Below are positions 16,566 to 25,094 of a stretch of 64,000 nucleotides of DNA, piece by piece. Source of the stretch: Nodosilinea nodulosa PCC 7104 (GTDB lineage Bacteria > Cyanobacteriota > Cyanobacteriia > Phormidesmidales > Phormidesmidaceae); the NCBI RefSeq assembly GCF_000309385.1, contig NZ_JH976537.1, positions 5,849,388 through 5,913,387 of the forward strand. The letters run 5' to 3'. Position numbers and translations under genes: made by a program. Position 1 is the stretch's first letter. The number at the start of each line of letters is the position of its first letter. Below the pieces are notes generated by a model that was not told where the DNA came from, did no database searches, and worked only from the letters and a program-made list of their open reading frames with translations.

Positions 16566-16629
16566 GGTTTTTCCACACAATGTGAATCCAGCCGATCGCA
16601 AGCCATCCGGTATCAATATCCAGCCCCCG

Positions 16630-17424
16630 TCAAACAATCGATCGCACGACCCCTCCATCAACCCGCAGGGCCGCCCCATTAGTTGCCGACGACAGCGGGC
16701 TGGCAACATAGGCCACCATAGCAGCGACTTCCTCGGGCGTGGCAAACCGCTTGATCAGCGATGAGGGGCGCGTTTTTTCAAAGAACTCTTGCTCTACCTG
16801 TTTGGGCGTAATCGACTGATCGGCGGCCAATCCTTGAATGAACTCTTCAACCCCTTCTGAGCGGGTGGGGCCGGGCAGCACCGAATTGACGGTGACATTG
16901 GTGCCCACTGTTGTTTCAGCTAATCCACGAGCGAGGGCGATCTGGGCCGTTTTGGTAACGCCATAGTGAATCATTTCGGCTGGAATATTCACCCCAGACT
17001 CACTGGAGATAAAAATAATTCTTCCCCAATTCTTTTGCAGCATCAGCGGTAGGTAATGCCGCGAAAGCCGCACGCCGCTCATGACGTTGACGTCGAGGAA
17101 TTTCATCCACTCGTCATCGGAAATTTCGGCAAAGGCTTGAGCACCGTAGATGCCCAAATTGTTAACCAAAATATCGACTTCAGGAACCTGCTGAAACAAA
17201 TTGGTAGCCCCGGCCTGGGTGCTGAGATCGGCGACAACGCTCTGAAGTTTGGCCTCGGGTGCCAATCGCTTAATCTGAGCGATCGCCCCATCTACTCGTT
17301 CAGCGGTGCGGCCATTGATGATGACAGTAGCGCCTTCCTGGGCCAGAGTGGTGGCGATCGCCAGGCCAATTCCTGCGGTCGAACCGCTGACCAGGGCAGT
17401 GCGGGCGGTGAGGTTGAGATCCAT
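16630..17424 (-). CDS. Short-chain dehydrogenase/reductase
   Basis: Classical SDR oxidoreductase. The cofactor motif is SGSTAGIGLAIA, the structural motif NNLG, the catalytic Tyr and Lys are in HYGVTKTAQ, and the Ser is in IFISSESGV. The C-terminus (LRVDGGVVRSIV) is typical. The frame is open to 17505, but the family start MDLNLTARTALVSG at 17424 has a GAGA ribosome site. NADP preference and substrate are not evident. It sits in a region of similar stress-type enzymes and is followed by the UBP zinc-finger gene. Confidence 0.88.
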   Translation of the reverse strand: MDLNLTARTALVSGSTAGIGLAIATTLAQEGATVIINGRTAERVDGAIAQIKRLAPEAKLQSVVADLSTQAGATNLFQQVPEVDILVNNLGIYGAQAFAEISDDEWMKFLDVNVMSGVRLSRHYLPLMLQKNWGRIIFISSESGVNIPAEMIHYGVTKTAQIALARGLAETTVGTNVTVNSVLPGPTRSEGVEEFIQGLAADQSITPKQVEQEFFEKTRPSSLIKRFATPEEVAAMVAYVASPLSSATNGAALRVDGGVVRSIV

Positions 17425-17707
17425 GGGCATTTTCTCGCTGGTATCCGGGTTTGTAGCGGTGGCGTATCTTGCGCTAATTCTAGGGGAATTGGCCGACGCG
17501 ATCACCCCCCACCCGGCAGATCACATCTCTACGGAGTTCCTGCGGCTGGGCTATTTTCTCCCAAATCTGCCACACCTGCTATAAAGTTAATTTCAGCATT
17601 TGAGCGGTTTTGGCGAGTCAGATAAACAAAGCTATCAATCGACAGTTGTTGCAGCCACGGTTGAAACAGTCTTGCAAAAAGTTCTGTGTCAGCCAATCTC
17701 CGCAAAC

Positions 17708-18349
17708 TCAATTTGAGTTGCCGTAAAAATTAATCCGCCCGTAGCCTACAAACTGACCCAAACCATTTTCTCCGGCTGGGTAGGCGGTGACACCAAACTG
17801 ATACACACCGCCCCAACTTGGGTTGCGCTCAACGGCAATAGCGATGGTAACCGTGCTGCCGGGCTGCACCGGTTGCGCAAATACAACGGTTGCTTCACCG
17901 GGATTAGTCGGTTGTTCGCCACCCACGCTGGCAAGCGGAATTTCAGTTGCAGCGGCAACCCGATCGCCGAGAAAAGCCTGGCTGCTGCTGACATCAAATC
18001 TGACCGTCTCCAGGTTTTTCTCCTGGACAATGGTGACTGCTTGCAGCGGTTGTCCGGCATCCTCGGGCACCGTCAGCGTAAATTCATAGGTGGTAGGGGT
18101 AGCGCTGTCAATCTGAGAAGCTCTGGCCTGAACCAGCTGAGGCGGGTGGCTAAAGAAAGTTTGTCCCTCCAGATTTGTGGCCGAAAATGCTTTTAACTGA
18201 GCCACGCGAACTGGCCGAGACTGAAGGATTTGGAGACCTGCTTGGTTGGCAATCGCCGCATAGTTGTCAGCCGCGTGGGAAGCCGACTGTAGCCCAAGGG
18301 TGGCGGCGATCGCTAGGGTAATCTTGATAGTGAGTTTACGAAAAGTCAC
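17708..18349 (-). CDS. DUF2808 domain secreted protein
   Basis: A 213-residue exported protein. The signal peptide is KLTIKITLAIAATLGLQSASHA. The mature part matches the DUF2808 family, found mostly in cyanobacteria, with the segments FSATNLEGQTFFSHPPQLV, YEFTLTVPEDAGQPLQAVTI and the C-terminal YQFGVTAYPAGENGLGQFV. The family is predicted to be a periplasmic beta-sandwich of unknown role. A 116-bp promoter module (18388-18503) places a -10 element only 39 bp before the start codon, which makes it the cleanest target of that module. Confidence 0.85.
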   Translation of the reverse strand: MTFRKLTIKITLAIAATLGLQSASHAADNYAAIANQAGLQILQSRPVRVAQLKAFSATNLEGQTFFSHPPQLVQARASQIDSATPTTYEFTLTVPEDAGQPLQAVTIVQEKNLETVRFDVSSSQAFLGDRVAAATEIPLASVGGEQPTNPGEATVVFAQPVQPGSTVTIAIAVERNPSWGGVYQFGVTAYPAGENGLGQFVGYGRINFYGNSN

Positions 18350-18387
18350 GGCTAATTTCTTGACCTCATGGAGTATTTACAAACTTC

Positions 18388-18503
18388 AGTATAGGCAAAT
18401 AATTCCGGCCTGTCGTCCCCCCAAAGTTGACATTTTTGATCCATGAAAAGATCGATTGATTGGTCCATCTCAGAAGGGTAGGTTCGCTACAACTTTAGTT
18501 GCA
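18388..18503 (-). promoter_or_regulatory. 116-bp promoter module, copy b
   Basis: On the minus strand: distal CAACT-AA-AGTTG core (18501-18490), GGACCAATCAATC, TGTCAACTT, GACGAC (18417-18412), 18 bp, TATACT (18393-18388). The predicted transcript start would be about 30 nt before the DUF2808 start codon. Sequence is more diverged than in copies d and e, yet the length is identical. Confidence 0.75.
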
Positions 18504-18528
18504 ATCCGTCTAGCAACATGGGCCTTAG

Positions 18529-18664
18529 CCACCTGACCACCTAACATATTGCTAATGTAGATTGGTGTTGAGCAAAGCGAAACCCAACACCAGCAACGTT
18601 ACGCTAAAACTAATTCGACCTACGTACGATAGTAATGGATCTCAAGGCTTTTGTCAGTCCACTG
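18529..18664. repeat. Dispersed palindromic repeat, family A copy 3
   Basis: Degenerate copy: TAGATTGGTGTTGAGCAAAG, CCCAACACC and the terminal motif TTTTGTCAGTCCACTGG are recognisable. It is immediately followed by a second degenerate copy. Confidence 0.55.
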
Positions 18665-18666
18665 GA

Positions 18667-18812
18667 TGCCTGAGATATTGCCAATATAGACTAGGTGAAA
18701 CGCAGTGTTACCCAACAATAGCCGATAATCTGAGGCCTGTTGGATTCTGCTGTCGCGCCACCCAACCTACAGCATATCAATGTTTTCCAAAGTTGTGTTA
18801 GATAACCAGCTC
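18667..18812. repeat. Dispersed palindromic repeat, family A copy 4
   Basis: Degenerate copy with AGGTGAAACGCAGTGTTACC, CTGCTGTCGCGCCACCCAAC and a mutated terminal motif GTGTTAGATAACCAGC. The rest of the spacer to 18970 shows nothing that I can identify. Confidence 0.6.
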
Positions 18813-18970
18813 AGCTATTCCGTTTGCAGGTTGATATTCTAAATTCATCCTCCAATTTCAGCATATAAAGAATACTCTCTTCTATCCAAAATCGGGCATT
18901 GGCGAGAAGTTTCCCATGTTCCAATAGCGCTTGATTTCAACCACTAAAGACCTAATTTATATTCTGTTAT

Positions 18971-20359
18971 TTACAGCCTTGAAAACAGCAGGTTTAAGCC
19001 TTCAGTCATAGTAGGATGGGTCAAAACGCTGTCTCGCAGAACGGTGTAGGGCATGTGAGCCTGCATCACCATTTGCACCGTTGAAATCACTTCACCCGCG
19101 TCATGGCAAAACAGGGAGCAGCCGAGAATGAGACCTGTCTTCGTATCCACGATCGCCTTCATCATGCCATCCGTTTGCCCCAGCGTTCTGGCTCTGGGAA
19201 TGGCCGATGTTTCCAGCTTGGCCACGCGAATGGTATAGCCCTGTCGCCGCGCTTCAGTCTCGGTCAGGCCAACCTGCGCCAGTTCGGGATCGATGAACAG
19301 ACAGGACGGTACCGGGCGATCGCTCGTTCTGCGGTGGCCGCCGTCGATTAAATTGGCTTTGATGATGCGGTAATCGTCCAGCGCCACATGGGTGTATTGC
19401 GGGCCGCCGTTGATGTCGCCCAGAGCCCAAACGTCGGGTGCGCTGGTCTCCAGGCGATCGTTGACGGGGATAAAGCCATTCTGATCCATTGCGATACCAG
19501 CGGCAGCTAAGTTTAGGGTGTCGGTGGTGGGGGCACGACCGACGGCCACCAGAATATGTGATCCCTGCAGGTTGATGGCTTGATCGGGCAGCTGAAGTTG
19601 AAGGCTAGTCACATTGCCAGTGCGCTCGACCTGGAGGACTTTGGCGTTTAACAAGAAATCAATGCCGTCTTTTTCTAAACGGGTTTGAACCGCGATCGCA
19701 ACGTCAGGATCTTGCTTCGACAAAATCTGCTCACTTTGCCCCACAACAGTCACGCGAGACCCAAAGCGGCGAAACATCTGGGCAAACTCCAGCCCAATGT
19801 AGCCGCTGCCCAGCACAATCAGGTGCTCAGGTAACTGTTCCATCTCCATGATCGACTCGCTGGTTAAAAACCCGGCATCTTTCAGCCCCAGCACCGATGG
19901 AATCAGCGGTCGCGTCCCCGTGTTGATGAAGATCCGCTCGGCGGTCAGGTGCCGAATAGTGCCCTCCGCCGTTGCCACCTCGATGGTTTTAGGAGCCACA
20001 AACCGCCCTGTGCCAATGATCAGTTCGTGACCCAGAGCCGTTTCCAGATTGTGCAAATTGATCGCCCGCAGCGCCTGCACCACCGAGCGCTTGCGCTCAA
20101 TTACGGCAGCTAAATCGACGATGGGGGTATCCGCCTTGATGCCATAGGCCGCGCTGTGGCGCACGGTGTGGGCAACCTCTGCACTCGCCACCATTGTTTT
20201 GGTGGGAATGCAGGCGACGTTGATACATCCGCCCCCAATCATGCTTAAACTGCGTTCTACTAGAGCAACTTTGCGGCCACTTGCAACCAGTGCGGGTGCC
20301 AATGTTTTACCCGCTTTGCCGCCGCCAACAATAATGTCATCGTAGTATTCAACGTCCAC
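18971..20359 (-). CDS. RclA-like pyridine nucleotide-disulfide oxidoreductase
   Basis: Flavoenzyme of the glutathione-reductase superfamily (462 residues). The FAD motif is IVGGGKAGKTLAPAL, the redox pair is C-I-N-V-A-C (Cys45, Cys50), the NAD motif is VLGSGYIGLEFAQMF, and the C-terminal dimer region with the His-Glu pair is HPTMTEGLNLLF. The G-K-A-G-K-T start and the MIGGGCINVACIPTK block resemble E. coli RclA, which protects against reactive chlorine species and reduces copper(II) or hypothiocyanous acid, more than mercuric reductase, whose extra metal-binding cysteines are missing. The start is GTG with an AAAGGAG ribosome site; a TTGACA box lies at 20403-20398. The precise substrate is open. 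Confidence 0.85.
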   Translation of the reverse strand: MDVEYYDDIIVGGGKAGKTLAPALVASGRKVALVERSLSMIGGGCINVACIPTKTMVASAEVAHTVRHSAAYGIKADTPIVDLAAVIERKRSVVQALRAINLHNLETALGHELIIGTGRFVAPKTIEVATAEGTIRHLTAERIFINTGTRPLIPSVLGLKDAGFLTSESIMEMEQLPEHLIVLGSGYIGLEFAQMFRRFGSRVTVVGQSEQILSKQDPDVAIAVQTRLEKDGIDFLLNAKVLQVERTGNVTSLQLQLPDQAINLQGSHILVAVGRAPTTDTLNLAAAGIAMDQNGFIPVNDRLETSAPDVWALGDINGGPQYTHVALDDYRIIKANLIDGGHRRTSDRPVPSCLFIDPELAQVGLTETEARRQGYTIRVAKLETSAIPRARTLGQTDGMMKAIVDTKTGLILGCSLFCHDAGEVISTVQMVMQAHMPYTVLRDSVLTHPTMTEGLNLLFSRL

Positions 20360-20397
20360 GGCTATCTCCTTTGGGTATGATAATCAAACGATAGTGT

Positions 20398-20403
20398 TGT
20401 CAA
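20398..20403 (-). promoter_or_regulatory. Candidate -35 box of the RclA-like gene
   Basis: A consensus TTGACA on the minus strand lies 39 bp upstream of the GTG start. The best -10 candidate, TATCAT at 20382-20377, leaves a short 15-bp spacing, so the assignment is tentative and an activator may be needed. Confidence 0.35.
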
Positions 20404-20486
20404 CTTACTTGCGATCGCAAAAGCTGGAAAAGCCCGATATAGCTGTTTTGGTTTATTACCTGAGCAAAAAGTCTAAATAAATAACC

Positions 20487-20552
20487 ATCCAACCCTGATT
20501 GACTGACAAAAGTTCTGATATAGGTTGGTGTTGAGCGAAACGTTCGCGTTAG
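20487..20552. repeat. Dispersed palindromic repeat, family A partial copy 5
   Basis: Left half of the element only: CCTGATTGACTGACAAAAG, then TAGGTTGGTGTTGAGCGAAA and GTTCGCGTTAGC. It ends just before the stop codon of the cupin gene. Confidence 0.65.
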
Positions 20553-20559
20553 CAATGTG

Positions 20560-21003
20560 TCAGGCAGCCAGAGAGGGCAGCGTTCCGGGTGGCCCCAGAA
20601 ATTCGTCGCCAATCTCGGCAGAAATTTGCTCAAACAACACCATGTCTGCTGATTCCGTCTCATCTGCGGTCCCGGTTGCGGCAATCAGCCGAGCAAAACT
20701 GCTGGGAGCAGAAACGACCAATGCCCGCGCGGGTTGATCGCTGAGCACGCCAACGACGTGGGGAATACCAGGAGAAATCAGAAAACTTTCCCCAGATGTG
20801 AGCACCACCTTTTTCTCACCCGCCCACACCGTGAGTTCCCCGTCCAGCACGTAGAGTTGTTCGGAATAGCGCGTGTGGCGGTGGAGGGGCGTCATTGTCC
20901 CCGGAGGGTTGTAGCCCTCGATTAAGTCGTACTGCCCATCGGTTGTCGTGTGATCGGCAATGATAGTCAGACGATTGCCAAACAGCCAGAAAGATTGTGT
21001 CAT
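20560..21003 (-). CDS. Cupin-domain protein
   Basis: A single-domain cupin of 147 residues. Motif 1 is present as PLHRHTRYSEQLYVLDGEL (His-x-His ... Glu) and motif 2 as SFLISPGIPHVV. It probably binds a metal such as iron, manganese or nickel and could be a dioxygenase, isomerase or sensor. The ATG at 21003 has a GAGGT ribosome site, so the longer frame to 21081 is rejected. It precedes the RclA-like gene with a 200-bp spacer holding a partial repeat. Small cupins often accompany quinone- and electrophile-detoxifying enzymes. Confidence 0.85.
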   Translation of the reverse strand: MTQSFWLFGNRLTIIADHTTTDGQYDLIEGYNPPGTMTPLHRHTRYSEQLYVLDGELTVWAGEKKVVLTSGESFLISPGIPHVVGVLSDQPARALVVSAPSSFARLIAATGTADETESADMVLFEQISAEIGDEFLGPPGTLPSLAA

Positions 21004-21087
21004 CAAATTACCTCGATGAATCCTTGATCTGGAACAGCGAAAACTGGCTGTGAACCCCAGCAGAACTGCTGCACAGCACAAGAGCGC

Positions 21088-21477
21088 TTAGAGAAGTGCC
21101 TGATGAATCAATGGCGCAGTCACCGCAATGTTTTTCATCAGCTCATCTGAAAGTGAGAACCGCTGCTGTAGGTAAAGGGGATCGTTGTAGCTCAGCCATA
21201 CGTCACCGTCTACCGCTTCCCAGGCCAGCACTTTCAGGGGTAATTCGAGGGCGATCGCCGGTTCTGCAATCATCAATGGCGTTCCTGCCTGGGGGTTACC
21301 AAATAGCAACAGCTGCGTTGGGCGCAAGCTTAACCCAACTTTTTCGGCTTCTACTTTTTGATCAATGCGGGCAAAAATGGTAATCCCTTTTGCCTGTAGA
21401 ACGGCAACCAGGCGATCGATGGTTTCACTCACTGAATACGGACTGGGTTGATGGATAATGCCATTCGTTGCAGTCAT
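21088..21477 (-). CDS. DUF302 family protein
   Basis: A 129-residue DUF302 protein. The family pattern is visible in SVSETIDRLVAVLQAKGITIFARID, LLLFGNPQAGTPLM, ALELPLKVLAWE and WLSYNDPLYLQQRF. DUF302 proteins are small alpha/beta folds of unknown role that recur in sulphur and redox-stress gene clusters. The start ATG at 21477 is chosen because the residues before it are not family-like; the ribosome site is weak. It lies 47 bp downstream of the isochorismatase-like gene and 84 bp upstream of the cupin gene, so the three are probably one operon. Confidence 0.82.
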   Translation of the reverse strand: MTATNGIIHQPSPYSVSETIDRLVAVLQAKGITIFARIDQKVEAEKVGLSLRPTQLLLFGNPQAGTPLMIAEPAIALELPLKVLAWEAVDGDVWLSYNDPLYLQQRFSLSDELMKNIAVTAPLIHQALL

Positions 21478-21524
21478 AGCAATCGAGTTACGTCTTAGAT
21501 AAATGGCTCGGAGCAATACCTTAA

Positions 21525-22172
21525 TTACGACAGCGCTTCGACAACGTCGTCCGTAGACCAAACAGCATTCGCAAGATAGCCAAAATTGATCAACGCAGCC
21601 TTATAGCCATCGCCCAGTTCTGGATGGTGCGGAGCAGCCGTTGCATCCTTGACGACAAGCACTTCAAAGCCTTGTTCAAGTAAATCCCGGAGATGAGCTT
21701 CAATGCAAAGATTGGCAAGCATACCCAGCAGAATAACTTTGCCAATGTTGCGCTTTCGCAGCTGCAAAACTAAGTCGTTATTCTGTGGCCCATAGACCTT
21801 ATGGGGATTGACCACCACTGTTTTGCCGTCTTCAATGAAGGGCTTATAGCGTTCGAGCCAGTCGGCCCCTGACCCTACAAATCCATCGAGGCTGAGAGGG
21901 CCGGTGCGAGCAAATTCCTTGACCCCAAGCATCATCTGCTCCAGATTGCCGAGAAATTTCCAGCCGTAGTCGGTGGGGTAGTAGTAGTGGGGAGAGATAA
22001 AAACCTCAAAGTCATTTTGCTTTGCGGCTTTAAAGATGCGCTCAATGTTCTCGACGGTTTTGTTGGCTTTGACGCTAGCGCCGACCAAATCCCAAGAAAC
22101 CCCGGTTTCACTCAGGACATCGTTTTGTGGATCGATTACGACAACTGCGGTGTCATTGTTGTTGATATTCAT
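21525..22172 (-). CDS. Isochorismatase-family cysteine hydrolase
   Basis: Member of the isochorismatase/nicotinamidase superfamily (215 residues). The catalytic Asp (VVVIDPQNDVLS, residue 14) and Cys (LGMLANLCIEAHLRD) can be seen; a Lys in NPHKVYGPQ completes the likely triad. Possible substrates include isochorismate, nicotinamide and N-carbamoyl amides. The start follows an AAGGA ribosome site. It lies 14 bp downstream of the secreted-hydrolase gene, in a run of detoxification-type genes. Confidence 0.88.
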   Translation of the reverse strand: MNINNNDTAVVVIDPQNDVLSETGVSWDLVGASVKANKTVENIERIFKAAKQNDFEVFISPHYYYPTDYGWKFLGNLEQMMLGVKEFARTGPLSLDGFVGSGADWLERYKPFIEDGKTVVVNPHKVYGPQNNDLVLQLRKRNIGKVILLGMLANLCIEAHLRDLLEQGFEVLVVKDATAAPHHPELGDGYKAALINFGYLANAVWSTDDVVEALS

Positions 22173-22186
22173 CCTTTTTTTCCTTT

Positions 22187-23008
22187 TTAGGGAGCGATCG
22201 CTGCGTGTTCGATGATCTCGGCGACCGCATCTGGATGAGAAACCATCACGACATGGGATGAACCGTTTACGGCGACTGTTTCCCTTGAGTTAGCACGCTC
22301 CGCCATGAAAGCATGTACCGCTGCCGGAATGTTTAAGTCGCGATCGCCATAAATGAACCAGGACGGGGTAGATTTCCATGCAGACGCACCAGAGGCTTCG
22401 TTCAGTGCAGCTTCTGTAATCGGACGCTGGGTACTCGCCATCAACTCTGCGTCGCTAGCGGGCACATCCGCTGCAAACTGGGCGTGAAACTTGTCCTGCT
22501 GAATATACAAGTCCTTACCACCATCGGGCAATACAACGGGTGGTGCGAGGGTTGGCGCAAGGGTGCTGCCGGGATAACGTTCTGAGAGTTCAGTGGCACT
22601 CTCGCCCACGTCCGGAGCAAATGCACCAACGTAGACCAATGCCTTCACGTTACTGTTGTCATGAACGGCATTGGTAATCACTGAACCTGCGTAGGAGTGC
22701 CCAACTAACACGATAGGACCTTCGATATCCTGGAGAACGCTAGCCACATAGTCCGCGTCGCTCTGAACACCGCGTAAAGGGTTGGCGACTGCAACCGTCG
22801 AATATCCTTTCGGAATCAATTGCGACAATACACCGTTCCAACTGGATGACTCAGCAAATGCACCGTGAACCAGAACGATGGTAGGCTTGCTATCCTGCGC
22901 GCTTGCAGGATTCATAGTGGTTCCTAACGACGTGATGATGGTAGTGCCTAAAAAGAGTGTGACAATCAAAAGCATGCGAATGCTGTTTCTGAGCGTGAGC
23001 CTGTTCAT
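22187..23008 (-). CDS. Secreted alpha/beta hydrolase
   Basis: Alpha/beta hydrolase of 273 residues with a signal peptide (MLLIVTLFLGTTIITSLG then ASAQ). The catalytic triad reads Ser in VLVGHSYAGSVI, Asp in YGDRDLNIP and His in GSSHVVMVSHP. It resembles bacterial salicylate esterase/methylesterase-like enzymes (PFAM Abhydrolase_6), with a periplasmic location. The ATG at 23008 has an AAAGGA ribosome site. A relic of a close paralogue lies at 15340-15425. Its promoter region holds a long-armed dyad. Confidence 0.87.
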   Translation of the reverse strand: MNRLTLRNSIRMLLIVTLFLGTTIITSLGTTMNPASAQDSKPTIVLVHGAFAESSSWNGVLSQLIPKGYSTVAVANPLRGVQSDADYVASVLQDIEGPIVLVGHSYAGSVITNAVHDNSNVKALVYVGAFAPDVGESATELSERYPGSTLAPTLAPPVVLPDGGKDLYIQQDKFHAQFAADVPASDAELMASTQRPITEAALNEASGASAWKSTPSWFIYGDRDLNIPAAVHAFMAERANSRETVAVNGSSHVVMVSHPDAVAEIIEHAAIAP

Positions 23009-23075
23009 GGTGTGATTTCCTTTGAGGTTGTTTGGTTGTTGGATGGGCAAAAACCTGGAACATAAACCCTAGCCA

Positions 23076-23128
23076 CGTCCAGACTTGTAGTTTTTTTGTG
23101 GAGAAAACTATAGATTTTGAACTGGACG
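23076..23128. promoter_or_regulatory. Dyad CGTCCAG...CTGGACG around a -10 element
   Basis: CGTCCAG (23076-23082) and its inverse complement CTGGACG (23122-23128) flank the minus-strand TATAGT at 23113-23108, with TTAAAC 17 bp further upstream. This lies about 70 bp before the secreted-hydrolase start and could be a promoter with paired operator half-sites. Confidence 0.35.
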
Positions 23129-23156
23129 CGGTTTAACTACTCGATTTCAAAGCACG

Positions 23157-23906
23157 TTAGATCTGCGCCATACCGCCATCGACAAACAGCTCAATGCCGT
23201 TGACAAAGCTGCTGTCGTCTGACGCGAGAAAAACAACGGCTTTGGCGATTTCATCCGGTGTGCCGACTCGCCCTAGCGGAATGCCGATGGCCTGGCTGTC
23301 CACAAATTCCTGCATCTGCTGCTCATTCAATCCGAGCAAGTCGTAGCCCGGCGTCGGCACCACGCCAGGGCTGATGGCATTCACCCGGATTTTGCGCCCT
23401 TTGAGGTCGAGAGTCCAGTTGCGGGCGAACGATCGCACCGCCGCTTTGGTCGCGCTGTAAACACTGAAGGCTGGTGTTCCTTTGATCGATGCCGTCGAGG
23501 CATTCAAAACAATCGAACTTCCCTCTGGCAACAGAGGCAGGGCTTTCTGCACAGTGAACAACAGACCTTTGACATTGGTGTCAAACGTTTTGTCGAAGTG
23601 CTCTTCGGTGATTGAGCCGAGCGGGGCGATCGCGCCTCCTCCTGCATTGGCAAAGACCACATCGAGGTGCCCCTTCTCTTGCTGAATTGTGGCAAACAGG
23701 CGATCGAGGTCGGCCAAATTGGAGACATCGCTTTGCACACCCCTGATGTTCTCACCGATCGCCTTCACCGCCGCATCGAGCTCAGCTTGACGACGACCTG
23801 TGATGAAAACGTAAGCCCCTTCAGCAACAAATTGCTTGGCGGTAGCCAGACCGATGCCGCTATTGCCGCCGGTAACCAGAGCCACTTTTCCTTGTAGTTT
23901 GTTCAT
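23157..23906 (-). CDS. Short-chain dehydrogenase/reductase
   Basis: Classical SDR of 249 residues: [12 protein letters not shown] cofactor motif, NAGGG, catalytic Ser in VLNASTASI, Tyr and Lys in VYSATKAAV, and a standard C-terminus ([14 protein letters not shown]). The start [13 protein letters not shown] at 23906 is chosen on family length over the earlier ATG at 23957. It lies 40 bp downstream of the quinone-oxidoreductase-like gene. Such SDRs in detoxification clusters often reduce carbonyls or quinones; the substrate is not readable. Confidence 0.9.
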   Translation of the reverse strand: MNKLQGKVALVTGGNSGIGLATAKQFVAEGAYVFITGRRQAELDAAVKAIGENIRGVQSDVSNLADLDRLFATIQQEKGHLDVVFANAGGGAIAPLGSITEEHFDKTFDTNVKGLLFTVQKALPLLPEGSSIVLNASTASIKGTPAFSVYSATKAAVRSFARNWTLDLKGRKIRVNAISPGVVPTPGYDLLGLNEQQMQEFVDSQAIGIPLGRVGTPDEIAKAVVFLASDDSSFVNGIELFVDGGMAQI

Positions 23907-23946
23907 GATGGTTAAGATTGCAAACAAGATTTGCAGTGAATGTGAG

Positions 23947-24948
23947 CTATAAATCAATCACGATTTTGCTAACCGCTGTGCCTTGCTCTGCCGCTTCGTG
24001 GGCAGCCAGAGCTGTATCTAATGTGAACCGACGCGGATCGACCACCGGACGCAGCAGATTCGCTTCTACCAACTGGGTCGCTTGACGCAAAATCTCCCCA
24101 TGGTGCGCGCGACCGATACCCGTCAAGAGCGGCAGCAGGACAAACACGCCAGAATACGTGGCCCCCTTTCGAGAGAGGGGCATCAGGGAATGGGTTCCCC
24201 AGCCGTAGCTGCTGACGACGTGACCGTAGCGACAGACGGCCTGAAATGCATCGTCCAACGTGGCGCTACCCACGGTGTCGTAGACCACATCAAACCCCTG
24301 TCCCTCTGTAAACCGCTGCACAATCTGCTCGATCGAGGTGGTGCGATAGTCGATGGGCACAGCACCCAGTTGTTGCACCAAGTCATGCTTTGCCGCCGAC
24401 GCGGTTGCAAAAACCGTGGCACCCCGCGCCTTTGCAATTTGCACCGCAACATGGCCGACCCCGCCTGCACCACCCAGCACCAGAACGGTTTGCCCCTGAC
24501 GCACGTTGGCCCGGTCCACCAGCCCTTCCCACGCGGTTAAAAACACGAGCGGTAGGGCAGCCGCTTCCCGCAAGGTCAGGTTAACTGGCGCTTTTGCGAG
24601 CAGATCGGCATCGACCGCCGCAAATTCAGCGAGAGAGCCTTGCAGCCCACCCACTCCACCGGTCAGCCCGTAGACCTTATCGCCAGCCTGAAACGCGGTG
24701 ACATTTCGTCCCACGGATTCAACAATGCCAGCCAAATCAGTCCCCAGCACGGCGGGGAGAACGGGCTTCGCGTGGGGCGCTTTGCCGGTGCGGATTTTGC
24801 TGTCGAGCGGGTTAACGCCACTGGCCTTAATGCGGACTAAGACTTGGTTGGTATCGGGCTCTGGTCGCAAGATCTCGCCCTGGCGAAACAACGCCGTTTG
24901 AAAATCATCGACAATCAACGCGCGCATTGTTGATGATGCTTTCATCAT
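23947..24948 (-). CDS. Zinc-independent MDR quinone/alkenal oxidoreductase
   Basis: Medium-chain dehydrogenase of 333 residues in the quinone-oxidoreductase branch. It has the GroES-like N-terminal half ([32 protein letters not shown]) and the NADPH motif [20 protein letters not shown]. The structural and catalytic zinc ligands of alcohol dehydrogenases are missing, as usual for this branch. Members reduce quinones or alpha,beta-unsaturated carbonyls. A GGAG ribosome site precedes the paired ATG codons. It heads a minus-strand run with the SDR. Confidence 0.9.
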   Translation of the reverse strand: MMKASSTMRALIVDDFQTALFRQGEILRPEPDTNQVLVRIKASGVNPLDSKIRTGKAPHAKPVLPAVLGTDLAGIVESVGRNVTAFQAGDKVYGLTGGVGGLQGSLAEFAAVDADLLAKAPVNLTLREAAALPLVFLTAWEGLVDRANVRQGQTVLVLGGAGGVGHVAVQIAKARGATVFATASAAKHDLVQQLGAVPIDYRTTSIEQIVQRFTEGQGFDVVYDTVGSATLDDAFQAVCRYGHVVSSYGWGTHSLMPLSRKGATYSGVFVLLPLLTGIGRAHHGEILRQATQLVEANLLRPVVDPRRFTLDTALAAHEAAEQGTAVSKIVIDL

Positions 24949-24992
24949 TCAACTCCATAGTTGTAGGGAACTCAGCCGACACCTGACAACAG

Positions 24993-25080
24993 CAGAGGTA
25001 GGTTGGGTGAAACGCAGTGGAACCCACACCAGAGGTGGTTTTGTTGGGTTTTGCTGCCGCGCCACCCAGCCTCCGAGTAA
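24993..25080. repeat. Dispersed palindromic repeat, family A partial copy 6
   Basis: Core arms only: GTAGGTTGGGTGAAACGCAG and TGTTGGGTTTTGCTGCCGCG. It lies between the hydrolase and MDR genes. Confidence 0.65.
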
Positions 25081-25094
25081 TATCTCAATAGTTT

